This document shows, piece by piece, positions 18,122 to 25,720 of a stretch of 64,000 nucleotides of DNA. The stretch is from the NCBI GenBank assembly GCA_040882845.1, contig JBBEAM010000009.1, positions 434,001 to 498,000 of the forward strand, read 5' to 3'. The notes under the pieces were generated by a model. It was not told where the DNA came from, ran no database searches, and saw nothing but the letters and a program-made list of their open reading frames with translations. The DNA comes from JBBEAM01 sp040882845. GTDB taxonomy: Bacteria > Pseudomonadota > Alphaproteobacteria > Kiloniellales > DSM-21159. The position numbers and the translations under genes were made by a program. Numbering within the stretch: the stretch's first letter is position 1; each line of letters begins with the position of its first letter.

Positions 18122-18850
18122 CTAGCGGAAGCGTCCGGCGCGAAAACCGCCGCGCAGTCCGGACCGCAGCCCGGCGAGCGGGCCGCGGGCGCCTGGCTGA
18201 GTCATCCGCGCAGCCAGGCGGTCGGGGAAGTTCATCAGCCCGGCCATGCCCTTGCCGAGGCGTCCGCCGATCTTCAGCACCTCGGCGATGCGCCGGTCGA
18301 GAAAGCCATGGGTGGCGGCGTAGTCCGCGCTGCTGTCGTTGAGCCAGAACAGCAGGGTCGAGGAATAGACCCCCGCCAGCAGGCCGCGCTTGGTATAGAA
18401 GTTGTAGTCGGTGGCCCGGTCGCCGGCCGCGTACCATAGGGCATCGACCGTGCGGTAGAGCAGCTTGGCCGCCAGCGGCGCGTTGTGCGGCAACGCCAGG
18501 AAGCTCAGGCCGCGGCGTACCGCCTCCTTGTCCGGCTCGAGCAGTTCGAGCCGGGTCATCACCCCGGTATGAATCTTATCGCGCACCTTCATCTCCTCGA
18601 GCGGAAGCGCTTCGAGGGCTTCCAGGCAGCGCCGGTCGATCTCCTGAGAATAGAAGGCGATCAGCTCGCGGCCGCCGCCGGGAAAGGCGTTGGCGGCGAG
18701 CGCCGGATCGACGTCCAGGTCCTTGGCTGCGGAGCGCAGCACCGCCTCGCTCCAGCCGTCGAAGGCGACGTGCGGCAGCGCGGCCGCCAGGAGATCCGCG
18801 CGCAGGGTCTCGCCCGCCGCTTTGCGGGCTGCGCCTTTAGCCTTGGGCAT
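18122..18850 (-). CDS. COQ9 family protein
   Basis: A 242-residue protein of the COQ9 family (TetR-like fold that binds lipids). The N-terminal ADLLAAALPHVAFDGWSEA and the C-terminal block LWYAAGDRATDYNFYTKR with YSSTLLFWLNDSS are diagnostic. COQ9 presents ubiquinone intermediates to the COQ7 hydroxylase at the membrane; alphaproteobacteria keep the mitochondrial-type gene. It overlaps the upstream peptide deformylase gene by 14 bases. The tail after residue 215 is arginine- and glycine-rich (GLRSGLRGGFRAGRFR). Confidence 0.88.
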   Translation of the reverse strand: MPKAKGAARKAAGETLRADLLAAALPHVAFDGWSEAVLRSAAKDLDVDPALAANAFPGGGRELIAFYSQEIDRRCLEALEALPLEEMKVRDKIHTGVMTRLELLEPDKEAVRRGLSFLALPHNAPLAAKLLYRTVDALWYAAGDRATDYNFYTKRGLLAGVYSSTLLFWLNDSSADYAATHGFLDRRIAEVLKIGGRLGKGMAGLMNFPDRLAARMTQPGARGPLAGLRSGLRGGFRAGRFR

Positions 18851-19373
18851 AGTGCTTCATCTCCGAGTGGAACAGCAGCTTCGACAAGTCGTCCATACGC
18901 TGCGGATAGAGGATGCCGTCGAGGTGGTCGCATTCGTGCTGCACCACCCGGGCGTGGAATCCCTCGGCCTCGCGCTCGATCGCCTGGCCGTCGAGGCCGG
19001 TACCACGATAGCGGATGGCGCGCGGCCGGGTCACCTCACCGATCAGATCCGGAACCGAGAGGCAGGCTTCCCAGCCGGATTCGGTGTCCTCGGTCAGCGG
19101 CTCGATCTCGGGATTGATCAGCACGGTCAGGGGCACCGCGGCGACCTCCTCGTCGCCCTCGCGCTCGGCCCGCTCCGCCTCGACGAAGAAGACCACGACC
19201 CGCTGCGGCACATGAACCTGCGGCGCCGCCAGCCCGGTGCCGGCGGCGTCCTTCATGGTGTCGAGCATGTCGGCGACCAGGCGCCGCACCTCCGGCGCCA
19301 TGGGATCGGGAACTTCCTGGGCCCGCTGGCGCAGGATCGGGTGGCCCATGCGGGCGATCTTGAGAATAGCCAT
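18837..19373 (-). CDS. def: Peptide deformylase
   Basis: A 178-residue metalloenzyme that removes formyl groups from nascent proteins. Motif 1 is GTGLAAPQ (45-52), motif 2 is EACLS (102-106) and motif 3 is HECDH (146-150); the cysteine of motif 2 and the two histidines hold the metal. Motif 2 is normally EGCLS, so there is a glycine-to-alanine change beside the metal-binding cysteine. There is a short acidic insert (AEREGDEEVAAVP) around 69-81. It is upstream of COQ9 and no fmt gene is adjacent. Confidence 0.92.
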   Translation of the reverse strand: MAILKIARMGHPILRQRAQEVPDPMAPEVRRLVADMLDTMKDAAGTGLAAPQVHVPQRVVVFFVEAERAEREGDEEVAAVPLTVLINPEIEPLTEDTESGWEACLSVPDLIGEVTRPRAIRYRGTGLDGQAIEREAEGFHARVVQHECDHLDGILYPQRMDDLSKLLFHSEMKHYAQG

Positions 19374-19460
19374 GCCGACTATATGGAGGGCTTGGCGACC
19401 GCAGTAAAGCCAGGATCTGGCCAGCGGGAGCCGGGCGCTGCACCCGGCCCCAGCCGCGCC

Positions 19461-19784
19461 TCAGCCGGCGAGGATATCCGTGGCGCGGTGCTCCGGCCCC
19501 ACGCCGTCCACCAGAACGACGTCCCCCTGGGAGTTCCTGAGCCGCAGCGGCAGGATCTCCTGATAGGCGGGGGAGGCGTACCAGGCCTCCGCGGACGCCC
19601 GGTCGGGAAAGGCGATGACGATCAGGTCGCCCGGCCAGGCGCCTTCCAGCACCTCGGCCTTGTCGCCATGTACCAGGAACCTGCCGCCGAAGGGCACCAG
19701 TGTGGCGTCGATCCGGCTGACGTAGGCGACGATCTCCTCGCCCAGGGACACCTCTCGCAGATGGGCCACGGCATAGCTGGTCAT
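19461..19784 (-). CDS. DUF1330 domain-containing protein
   Basis: A 107-residue ferredoxin-like alpha/beta-barrel protein. MTSYAVAHLREVSLGEEIV, the GGRFLVHGDKAEVLEGAWPGD strand pair and the SAEAWYASPAYQEILPLR helix are the DUF1330 signature. The biochemical role is unknown. It lies 25 bases behind the frameshifted membrane protein gene and probably shares its promoter and regulator. Confidence 0.85.
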   Translation of the reverse strand: MTSYAVAHLREVSLGEEIVAYVSRIDATLVPFGGRFLVHGDKAEVLEGAWPGDLIVIAFPDRASAEAWYASPAYQEILPLRLRNSQGDVVLVDGVGPEHRATDILAG

Positions 19785-19809
19785 AAGACATCTCCCCTGT
19801 TAGTGCGTT

Positions 19810-20215
19810 TCAGATGGCTGCCGCGGCCCGCCCGCCGCGCAGGGCGGCGAACTCGAGCACGGTCAGGAGGGCAACTGCCGCCGCCTGGACCAGCAGGAAG
19901 GCGAGTCCCAAGGCAGTGGGAGACACCCAGCCGGAAACCGCCAGAGCGAGGCTGGCCGCGATCCACAGCAGGTTGCCGAGGATCGCCAGCCAAAACCAGC
20001 GCCGGTGCAAGCGTCCTGCGGGTCCCGGCGAAGGCCAGGAAGGCCGCAATGGGAAACAGCGCCAGCCCCGCGGCGAACAGCAAGCCGGACGGCAGGCCCG
20101 TGAGGCGGTGGGCAAGGTCGGCGGCAGGCACCAGCAGCGCGCCCATGGCCGCGCAGGTGACGGCATCCAGCAGCAAAACGCCGCGCAGGGAGATGGATGG
20201 AGACATTCTGGTCAT
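19810..20215 (-). pseudogene. Small integral membrane protein gene with a frameshift
   Basis: Two overlapping frames together make one membrane protein of about 134 residues. The first runs from ATG 20215 (AGGAG eight bases upstream) through SLRGVLLLDAVTCAAMGALL and LLFAAGLALFPIAAFLAF, giving two helices, then goes astray after AGTRR. The second frame supplies HRRWFWLAILGNLLWIAASL and GLAFLLVQAAAVALLTVLEF, giving two more helices, and stops at 19810. The switch falls near 20000-20020 and needs removal of one base (or gain of two). A real mutation or a sequencing error are both possible. It would be the first gene of the DUF1330 transcript. Confidence 0.7.
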
Positions 20216-20297
20216 AGCGAGAACTCCTGTTTCCAGTCGCCGACGGCGGGTTGCCGGCGGCTGTCGCGGAGTCTGCATAGCCGGGGGAGACTGGACG

Positions 20298-20314
20298 ATT
20301 ACCTCGCAGGTAAT
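20298..20314. promoter_or_regulatory. Perfect inverted repeat, likely operator of the XRE regulator
   Basis: ATTACCT-CGC-AGGTAAT is a perfect 7-bp inverted repeat with a 3-bp centre in the 133-bp region between the divergent membrane-protein/DUF1330 genes and the MmyB-like regulator. Its symmetry and position suit a dimeric helix-turn-helix protein controlling both directions. Binding by this regulator is inferred. Confidence 0.65.
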
Positions 20315-20348
20315 GGTTCGCAGCGGCCACCGGCGCTAAGCTCCAGGC

Positions 20349-21167
20349 ATGACGATGACAGCTCCCACCTCGCCGCCGCCGGTCGGCGGCCTGCTGCGCG
20401 ACTGGCGCAAGCGCCGCCGCCTCAGCCAGCTCGACTTCGCCGCCGAGGCGGAGATCTCCCAGCGGCATCTGAGTTTCGTCGAATCCGGCCGCGCCCGGCC
20501 GAGCCGGGAGATGCTGCTGCGATTGGCCGAGCACCTGGATGTCCCGCTGCGCGAGCGCAACGCGCTGCTGGTGGCGGCAGGCTATGCGCCGCTCTACAGC
20601 GCCCGGCCCCTGGACGACGCCGCGCTGGCCGCCGCGCGGCAGGCCGTCGAGGCGATCCTGGACGGCCATGCGCCGCACCCGGCGCTCGCCCTCGACCGGC
20701 ACTGGAATCTGATCTTCGCCAATGCCGCCGCCGGGGCGCTGATGGCCGGGGCCGACCAGAAGCTGCTGGAGCCGCCGGTCAACGTCCTGCGGCTCAGCCT
20801 GCATCCCGACGGTCTGGCCTCGCGGATCGGCAATTACCGGGAGTGGCGGGCGCATATCTTCAGCCGCCTCGCCCAGCAGATCGACAGCTCTGGAGATACA
20901 GTGCTGATCTCGCTCCTGGAGGAGTTCAAGAGCTATCCGACGCCGTCGAACGCCAAGCCCTATCGGCCGGCACAGGAGCCTTCCGGCATCGCCGTCCCTC
21001 TGGAGTTGCTGAGCGACGCCGGCAAGCTCCGCTTCCTCAGCACAACGACGGTGTTCGGCACCGCGCTCGACAACACCCTGGCGGAGCTGACCATCGAAAC
21101 CTTCTTCCCCGCCGACCCGGAAACCGCCGCCGTCCTGCGGGCCCTGGCCGAGAATTCAACGGCTTGA
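20349..21167 (+). CDS. XRE family regulator with MmyB-like ligand-binding domain
   Basis: A 272-residue transcription factor. An N-terminal helix-turn-helix (LLRDWRKRRRLSQLDFAAEA and ISQRHLSFVESGRARPSREM, residues 14-55) precedes the MmyB-like domain with LALDRHWNLIFANAAA and LRLSLHPDGL, a PAS-like fold that may bind a fatty-acid-like ligand in known relatives. Divergent from the DUF1330 operon across a perfect inverted repeat, it probably represses or activates that operon and itself. The ATG at 20349 is in an MTMTAP start; an ATG at 20355 is equally possible. Confidence 0.88.
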   Translation: MTMTAPTSPPPVGGLLRDWRKRRRLSQLDFAAEAEISQRHLSFVESGRARPSREMLLRLAEHLDVPLRERNALLVAAGYAPLYSARPLDDAALAAARQAVEAILDGHAPHPALALDRHWNLIFANAAAGALMAGADQKLLEPPVNVLRLSLHPDGLASRIGNYREWRAHIFSRLAQQIDSSGDTVLISLLEEFKSYPTPSNAKPYRPAQEPSGIAVPLELLSDAGKLRFLSTTTVFGTALDNTLAELTIETFFPADPETAAVLRALAENSTA

Positions 21168-21318
21168 TCGCCAGGCGAAGCGGTGCCTTTTCGGCGAAGG
21201 CGGGGCTTCACAAGGCTCGGCGGCTGTGCTAGACGGAGCCTCCTTTCGTGCCAGGAGGCACGAGAGCGGTCGGCTTTGCGCTGATCGAGAGACGAAACCG
21301 AAAGGAGTCTGAACGCCC

Positions 21319-21522
21319 GTGCAAGTCCACGTTCGCGACAACAATGTCGACCAGGCGCTGCGCGCCCTGAAGAAAAAGCTGCAGCGCGAAGGCGTGTTTC
21401 GGGAGATGAAACTGCGCCGCCACTTCGAAAAGCCGTCCCAGAAGCGCAAGCGCGAGCGCGCGGAGGCCGTCCGCCGGCACCGCAAGCTGCTCCGCAAGCG
21501 GCTGGAGCGCGAGGGCTTCTAG
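21319..21522 (+). CDS. rpsU: 30S ribosomal protein S21, GTG start
   Basis: A 67-residue S21: MQVHVRDNNVDQALRALKKK followed by a very basic helix (EMKLRRHFEKPSQKRKRERA) as normal for the family. The start is GTG at 21319 with AAAGGAG at 21301-21307. S21 helps the small subunit bind mRNA. The gene is alone on its transcript and ends in a strong terminator at 21567. Confidence 0.95.
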   Translation: MQVHVRDNNVDQALRALKKKLQREGVFREMKLRRHFEKPSQKRKRERAEAVRRHRKLLRKRLEREGF

Positions 21523-21566
21523 CTCTCCGCCGGGCTGCGTCGCGCCCGGACCTTTCAACCACCGCC

Positions 21567-21602
21567 AAAGGCCGCGGAGGCGCAAGCCTCGAGCGGCCTT
21601 TT
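21567..21602 (+). terminator. Rho-independent terminator after rpsU
   Basis: AAAGGCCGC (21567-21575) and GGAGGC pair, across a GCAA tetraloop (21582-21585), with GCCTC and GCGGCC, followed by TTTT. A GC-rich stem with a stable tetraloop directly followed by T residues is a textbook intrinsic terminator. Confidence 0.85.
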
Positions 21603-21687
21603 GTGCTGCTGATACACAGCAGCTTCGACTTGCAGCACGCCGGCAGGCCCCGCATATGAACGGCATACAACCAGCGAGCTCCGCCCG

Positions 21688-22470
21688 ATGACGACCCTGC
21701 CCGCCCTCTTCGTCTCCCACGGCTCGCCGATGATCGCGATCACGGAGACGCCGGCGAGCCTGTTTCTCAAGGGCCTGGCGCAGGAACTGCCGGCGCCCAA
21801 GGCGATCCTCTGCATCACCGCCCATTGGGAAACCGTCGCGCCACGCCTCAGCGCCGCCGCCCGGCCGGGCATGATCTACGATTTCTACGGCTTCCCGGAG
21901 CATCTCTACCGCCTGAATTATGCCGCGCCGGGCGATCCGGACCTGGCGGCGCGGGCGGCCGAACTGCTGGAAAAGGCGGATCTCGCTCCCGAGCTCGACG
22001 AAACCCGCGGCTTCGATCATGGCACCTGGGTGCCGCTGCAGCTGATCTATCCGGCGGCCGAGATCCCCGTGGTCCAGCTTTCTGTGCAGCCCGGCCAGGA
22101 CACGGCGCACCACCTGGCTCTGGGAGAGGCCCTGCGGCCGCTGCGCGAGGACGGCGTGCTGATCCTGGGATCGGGCAACGTCACCCACAACCTAGGCGCC
22201 TTCCGCGGCCAGCCGGTGGACAGCCCGGCCGAAGCCTGGGCCGAGGGTTTCGCCGAGTGGCTTACCCAAGCCGTCGATGAAGATCGTCGAGAAGACATCC
22301 GCGACTACCGCGCGCTAGCGCCCTCGGCCGTCCAGAACCACCCCAGCGAAGAGCATTTCCTGCCCTTCTTCGTCGCCCTCGGAGCCGCGACGCCAGGCAC
22401 AGCAGGCAAACGCCTTCATCGCAGCATGGAGCACGCCGTGCTCGCCATGGACGCCTACGCCTTCGCCTGA
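21688..22470 (+). CDS. DODA-type extradiol ring-opening dioxygenase
   Basis: A 260-residue class III (LigB-like) extradiol dioxygenase. Candidate iron ligands and active-site histidines are in FVSHGSPM (H11), ITAHWE, GFDHGTWVPL and GSGNVTHNL. Proteins of this type cleave catechols such as L-DOPA or short phenolics; the E. coli relative YgiD acts on L-DOPA. There is no aromatic catabolic cluster around it, so the substrate is open. It is convergent with pntB, only ten bases apart. Confidence 0.88.
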   Translation: MTTLPALFVSHGSPMIAITETPASLFLKGLAQELPAPKAILCITAHWETVAPRLSAAARPGMIYDFYGFPEHLYRLNYAAPGDPDLAARAAELLEKADLAPELDETRGFDHGTWVPLQLIYPAAEIPVVQLSVQPGQDTAHHLALGEALRPLREDGVLILGSGNVTHNLGAFRGQPVDSPAEAWAEGFAEWLTQAVDEDRREDIRDYRALAPSAVQNHPSEEHFLPFFVALGAATPGTAGKRLHRSMEHAVLAMDAYAFA

Positions 22471-22480
22471 CGCTGTCTAG

Positions 22481-23878
22481 CTAGTGCTCCAGCGCCTTGA
22501 CAATGTCCTCGCACATCTTCTTGGCGTCGGCGAGCAGCATCATGGTGTTGTCCATGTAGAACAGCGGGTTGTCGACGCCGGCGTAGCCCGAGCCCATGGA
22601 ACGCTTGACGAAGAGCACATGCTCGGCGTCCTCCACGTTCAACACCGGCATGCCGTAGATCGGCGAGCTGGGATCGCTCTTGGCCGAGGGATTGGTGACG
22701 TCGTTGGCGCCGATCACGAAGGCGACCTGAGACTCGCCGAACTCGCGGTTGATCTCGTCCATCTCGAAGACCTCGTCATAGGGCACGTTGGCCTCGGCGA
22801 GGAGGACGTTCATGTGGCCCGGCATGCGCCCGGCGACCGGATGGATGGCGTACTTCACCTCGACTCCGGACTCCTTCAGCAGCTCCGCCATCTCACGCAG
22901 CACATGCTGGGCCTGAGCCACGGCCATGCCGTAGCCGGGGACGATGATCACCTTCTCGGCGTTCTTCATCAGGAAGGCGGCGTCGTCTGCCGAGCCCTGG
23001 CGGTAGGTCTTGTCGCCGTCGTCGCCGCTGGAAGCCGCGGCCACGGAGTCGCCGCCGAAACCGCCGAGAATCACCGAGAAGAAGGAGCGGTTCATCCCCT
23101 TGCACATGATGTAGCTGAGGATCGCGCCGGAGGAACCGACCAGCGCCCCGGTGATGATCAGCAGCGAGTTGCCGAGGGTGAAACCGATGCCGCAGGCCGC
23201 CCAGCCGGAGTAGCTGTTCAGCATCGAGATCACCACCGGCATATCGGCGCCGCCGATCGGGATGATGATCAGGAAGCCGAGCAGCAGGGTGACGGCGATG
23301 ATCAGCCACAGGGCGGTCGAGGACTGGCCTTCGCAGAGCCAGTAGATCAGGGCGACGGTGAGGATGCCGAGGCCCAGATTGAGGAAGTGCTGGCCCGGGA
23401 AGACGATCGGCTTGCCGCTGACCAGCCCCTGCAGCTTGGCGAAGGCGACGATCGACCCGGAAAAGGTGATGGCGCCGATCGCGGTGCCGATGGACATCTC
23501 GATCAGCGAGGAAACCCTGATCTCCCCCGCCACGCCGATGCCATAGGCGCCGGGGTTGTAGAAGGCGGCGACCGCCACGAAGACGGCGGCCAGGCCGACC
23601 AGGGAGTGGAACGCGGCGACCAGCTGCGGCAGCGCCGTCATCTGGATCCGGAGCGCGATCACCGTGCCGATGGAGCCGCCGATCAGGATGCCGGCGACGA
23701 TCAGCCAGTAGCTGACCACGCCCGGCATGGCGAGGGTGGTGAGGATGGCGATGACCATGCCGACCATGCCGAAGACGTTGCCGCGGCGGCTGGTTTCGGG
23801 ATGGGACAGGCCCTTGAGCGCCAGGATGAAGAAGATCGAGGCGAGGAGGTAAAGAAGGGCGGAGACGTCTTGGCTCAT
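22481..23878 (-). CDS. pntB: NAD(P) transhydrogenase subunit beta
   Basis: A 465-residue membrane subunit: about nine transmembrane helices (residues 1-260) and a C-terminal NADP(H)-binding domain III with VPGYGMAVAQAQH, HPVAGRMPGHMNVLLAEANVPYD and the NDVTNPSAKSDPSSPIYGMP motif. With the two alpha subunits it drives hydride transfer from NADH to NADP+ using the proton gradient. Last gene of the pntAA-pntAB-pntB operon, 15 bases behind the small alpha subunit. Confidence 0.95.
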   Translation of the reverse strand: MSQDVSALLYLLASIFFILALKGLSHPETSRRGNVFGMVGMVIAILTTLAMPGVVSYWLIVAGILIGGSIGTVIALRIQMTALPQLVAAFHSLVGLAAVFVAVAAFYNPGAYGIGVAGEIRVSSLIEMSIGTAIGAITFSGSIVAFAKLQGLVSGKPIVFPGQHFLNLGLGILTVALIYWLCEGQSSTALWLIIAVTLLLGFLIIIPIGGADMPVVISMLNSYSGWAACGIGFTLGNSLLIITGALVGSSGAILSYIMCKGMNRSFFSVILGGFGGDSVAAASSGDDGDKTYRQGSADDAAFLMKNAEKVIIVPGYGMAVAQAQHVLREMAELLKESGVEVKYAIHPVAGRMPGHMNVLLAEANVPYDEVFEMDEINREFGESQVAFVIGANDVTNPSAKSDPSSPIYGMPVLNVEDAEHVLFVKRSMGSGYAGVDNPLFYMDNTMMLLADAKKMCEDIVKALEH

Positions 23879-23893
23879 GTTTTCAATCCCCGC

Positions 23894-24310
23894 CTATTTC
23901 TTCTGCTTTTTCTTGAACATCGAGAGCATGCGCTGGGTGACGATGAAGCCGCCGAAGATATTGACGCTGGCCAGGGTCACGGCGATGAAGCCCATGATCT
24001 CGCTGAAATTGAAGTTGGCCGGCCCGGCGGCGATCAGCGCGCCGACGATGATCACCGAGGAGATGGCGTTGGTGACGCCCATCAGCGGCGAGTGCAGCGC
24101 CGGCGTCACGCTCCAGACCACGTGGTAGCCGACGAAGACGCCGAGCACGAGGACCGTCAGACCGAAAACCAGCGGCGAAGGGCCGGCGTGGGCCGCGCCC
24201 TCGGCGACCAGGCGGCTGGCCTCGGCGGCCAGGCCGGCGATCTCGCCGGACAGTTCCCTGGCCTGAGTGGCGAGCTCCGTCGCCCTGTCGATGAATGCTT
24301 CGTTCGCCAT
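23894..24310 (-). CDS. pntAB: NAD(P) transhydrogenase subunit alpha part 2
   Basis: A 138-residue membrane protein with three helices near residues 47-65, 75-95 and 100-122 (VFGLTVLVLGVFVGYHVVW, GVTNAISSVIIVGAL, FIAVTLASVNIFGGFIV). The split of the alpha subunit into a soluble and a membrane polypeptide is the arrangement known from Rhodospirillum rubrum. Its ATG at 24310 directly follows the pntAA stop, so the two are translationally coupled. Confidence 0.93.
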   Translation of the reverse strand: MANEAFIDRATELATQARELSGEIAGLAAEASRLVAEGAAHAGPSPLVFGLTVLVLGVFVGYHVVWSVTPALHSPLMGVTNAISSVIIVGALIAAGPANFNFSEIMGFIAVTLASVNIFGGFIVTQRMLSMFKKKQKK

Positions 24311-25561
24311 CTAACCCTCCTTGTCGGCGCTGCCGGAGGCGGGCTTGCCGTCCTCCTTCGCCGCGGTCTTATCCGCCGGTTTCTTCGCCGCCGCTTCCTT
24401 CTTCGGGGCATCTGCTTTCTTGGCAGCCAGGGCCGGGTGGACGATCTTGCCGTCCTTGGCGACCAGGGTGCCCTTGACGATGTCGTCCTCGGCGTCGATG
24501 GCGAGCTTGCCGCTCTCCTTGTCGATCAGAACTTCCAGGAAGTTGTAAACGTTGCGGGCATAGAGCGCGCTGGTGTCGGCGGCCAGGCGCGAGGGGACGT
24601 TGGCATGGCCGACGATGGTGACGCCGTGCTTGGTCACCACCTTGCCGAGCTCGGCAAGCGCGACGTTGCCGCCGTTCTCGACCGCCAGGTCGACGATCAC
24701 CGAGCCCGGCTTCATCGACTTGATCATCGCCTCGTCGACCAGCTTCGGCGCCGGACGGCCGGGAATCAGCGCCGTCGTGACGATGATATCCATGTCCTTG
24801 ATCGTGTCCGCCAGCAGCTCGGCCTGTTTCTTCCTGTAAGCCTCGGACATCTCCTTGGCGTAGCCGCCCTCGGCCTCGGCCTGCGCGAACTCCTCGTCCT
24901 CGACGGCGACGAACTTGCCGCCCAGGCTCTCCACCTGCTCCTTGGCGGCCGGGCGTACGTCGGTGGCGTAGACCAGCGCGCCGAGGCGCTTGGCGGTGGC
25001 GATGGCCTGCAGACCGGCGACGCCGGCGCCCATCACCAGCACCTTGGCCGGATTAACCTTGCCGGCCGCCGTCATCATCATCGGGAAGGCGCGGCCGAAG
25101 TTGGCGGCGGCGTCGAGCACCGCCTTGTAACCAGAGAGATTGGCCTGGGAGGACAGCACGTCCATCGACTGCGCGCGGGTGATGCGCGGCATCAGGTCCA
25201 TGGCGAAGGCGGTCAGCCCGGCCTTGGCCAGGGCCGCCATGTCGTCGCCCCTGCGGTGCGGGTCAAGAATCGCAACCAGCAGGGCGCCCTTGCTGTAATC
25301 CGCCAGTTCGGCGTCCTTGCCGGAGGTGGTCGGGCCCTGCACCTTGAGCACGACGTCGGCGCCGGAGACCGCGGTCTTGGCGTCCTTGGCGATCGTGGCG
25401 CCGGCTTCCTCATAGGCGGCGTCGAGCAGACCGGCGGCGGTCCCCGCGCCCTTCTCCACGGTCACCTGCTGGCCCAGGGCGACCAGCTTCTTGACCGTTT
25501 CCGGCGAGGCCGCGACCCGCGCCTCCTGCGGTCGCCGTTCCTTGGGAATGGCAATCTTCAT
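24311..25561 (-). CDS. pntAA: NAD(P) transhydrogenase subunit alpha part 1
   Basis: A 416-residue soluble NAD(H)-binding subunit (domain I). MKIAIPKERRPQEARVAASP opens it as in alanine dehydrogenase-like proteins; VLVMGAGVAGLQAIATAKRLGA is the Rossmann loop and SVIVDLAVENGGN lies in the mobile-loop region. The C-terminal 40 residues form a lysine/alanine-rich linker (KKEAAAKKPADKTAAKEDGK). The ATG at 25561 gives the family start; the frame extends 32 codons further upstream without family similarity. Confidence 0.93.
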   Translation of the reverse strand: MKIAIPKERRPQEARVAASPETVKKLVALGQQVTVEKGAGTAAGLLDAAYEEAGATIAKDAKTAVSGADVVLKVQGPTTSGKDAELADYSKGALLVAILDPHRRGDDMAALAKAGLTAFAMDLMPRITRAQSMDVLSSQANLSGYKAVLDAAANFGRAFPMMMTAAGKVNPAKVLVMGAGVAGLQAIATAKRLGALVYATDVRPAAKEQVESLGGKFVAVEDEEFAQAEAEGGYAKEMSEAYRKKQAELLADTIKDMDIIVTTALIPGRPAPKLVDEAMIKSMKPGSVIVDLAVENGGNVALAELGKVVTKHGVTIVGHANVPSRLAADTSALYARNVYNFLEVLIDKESGKLAIDAEDDIVKGTLVAKDGKIVHPALAAKKADAPKKEAAAKKPADKTAAKEDGKPASGSADKEG

Positions 25562-25720
25562 ACTGGGTGGTTCCCCCATGGTCGTGAAAATCCGGCTCCG
25601 ACTCCCGGCCGGCAGATGTCTAGGGGCTAACATGCCTGCTGCCCACGGCCCATTCAAGTACGTGACCCGCGAAAGACGCGGATCGACAAGTAAAATGGGG
25701 GCATTTTCGCGGGCCCCGGC

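Noticed and set aside
22484..25630. A 1048-codon plus-strand open frame antisense to pntAA/pntAB/pntB
   Set aside because: The three opposite-strand genes are unambiguous transhydrogenase subunits; the antisense frame is a product of GC-rich codon use.
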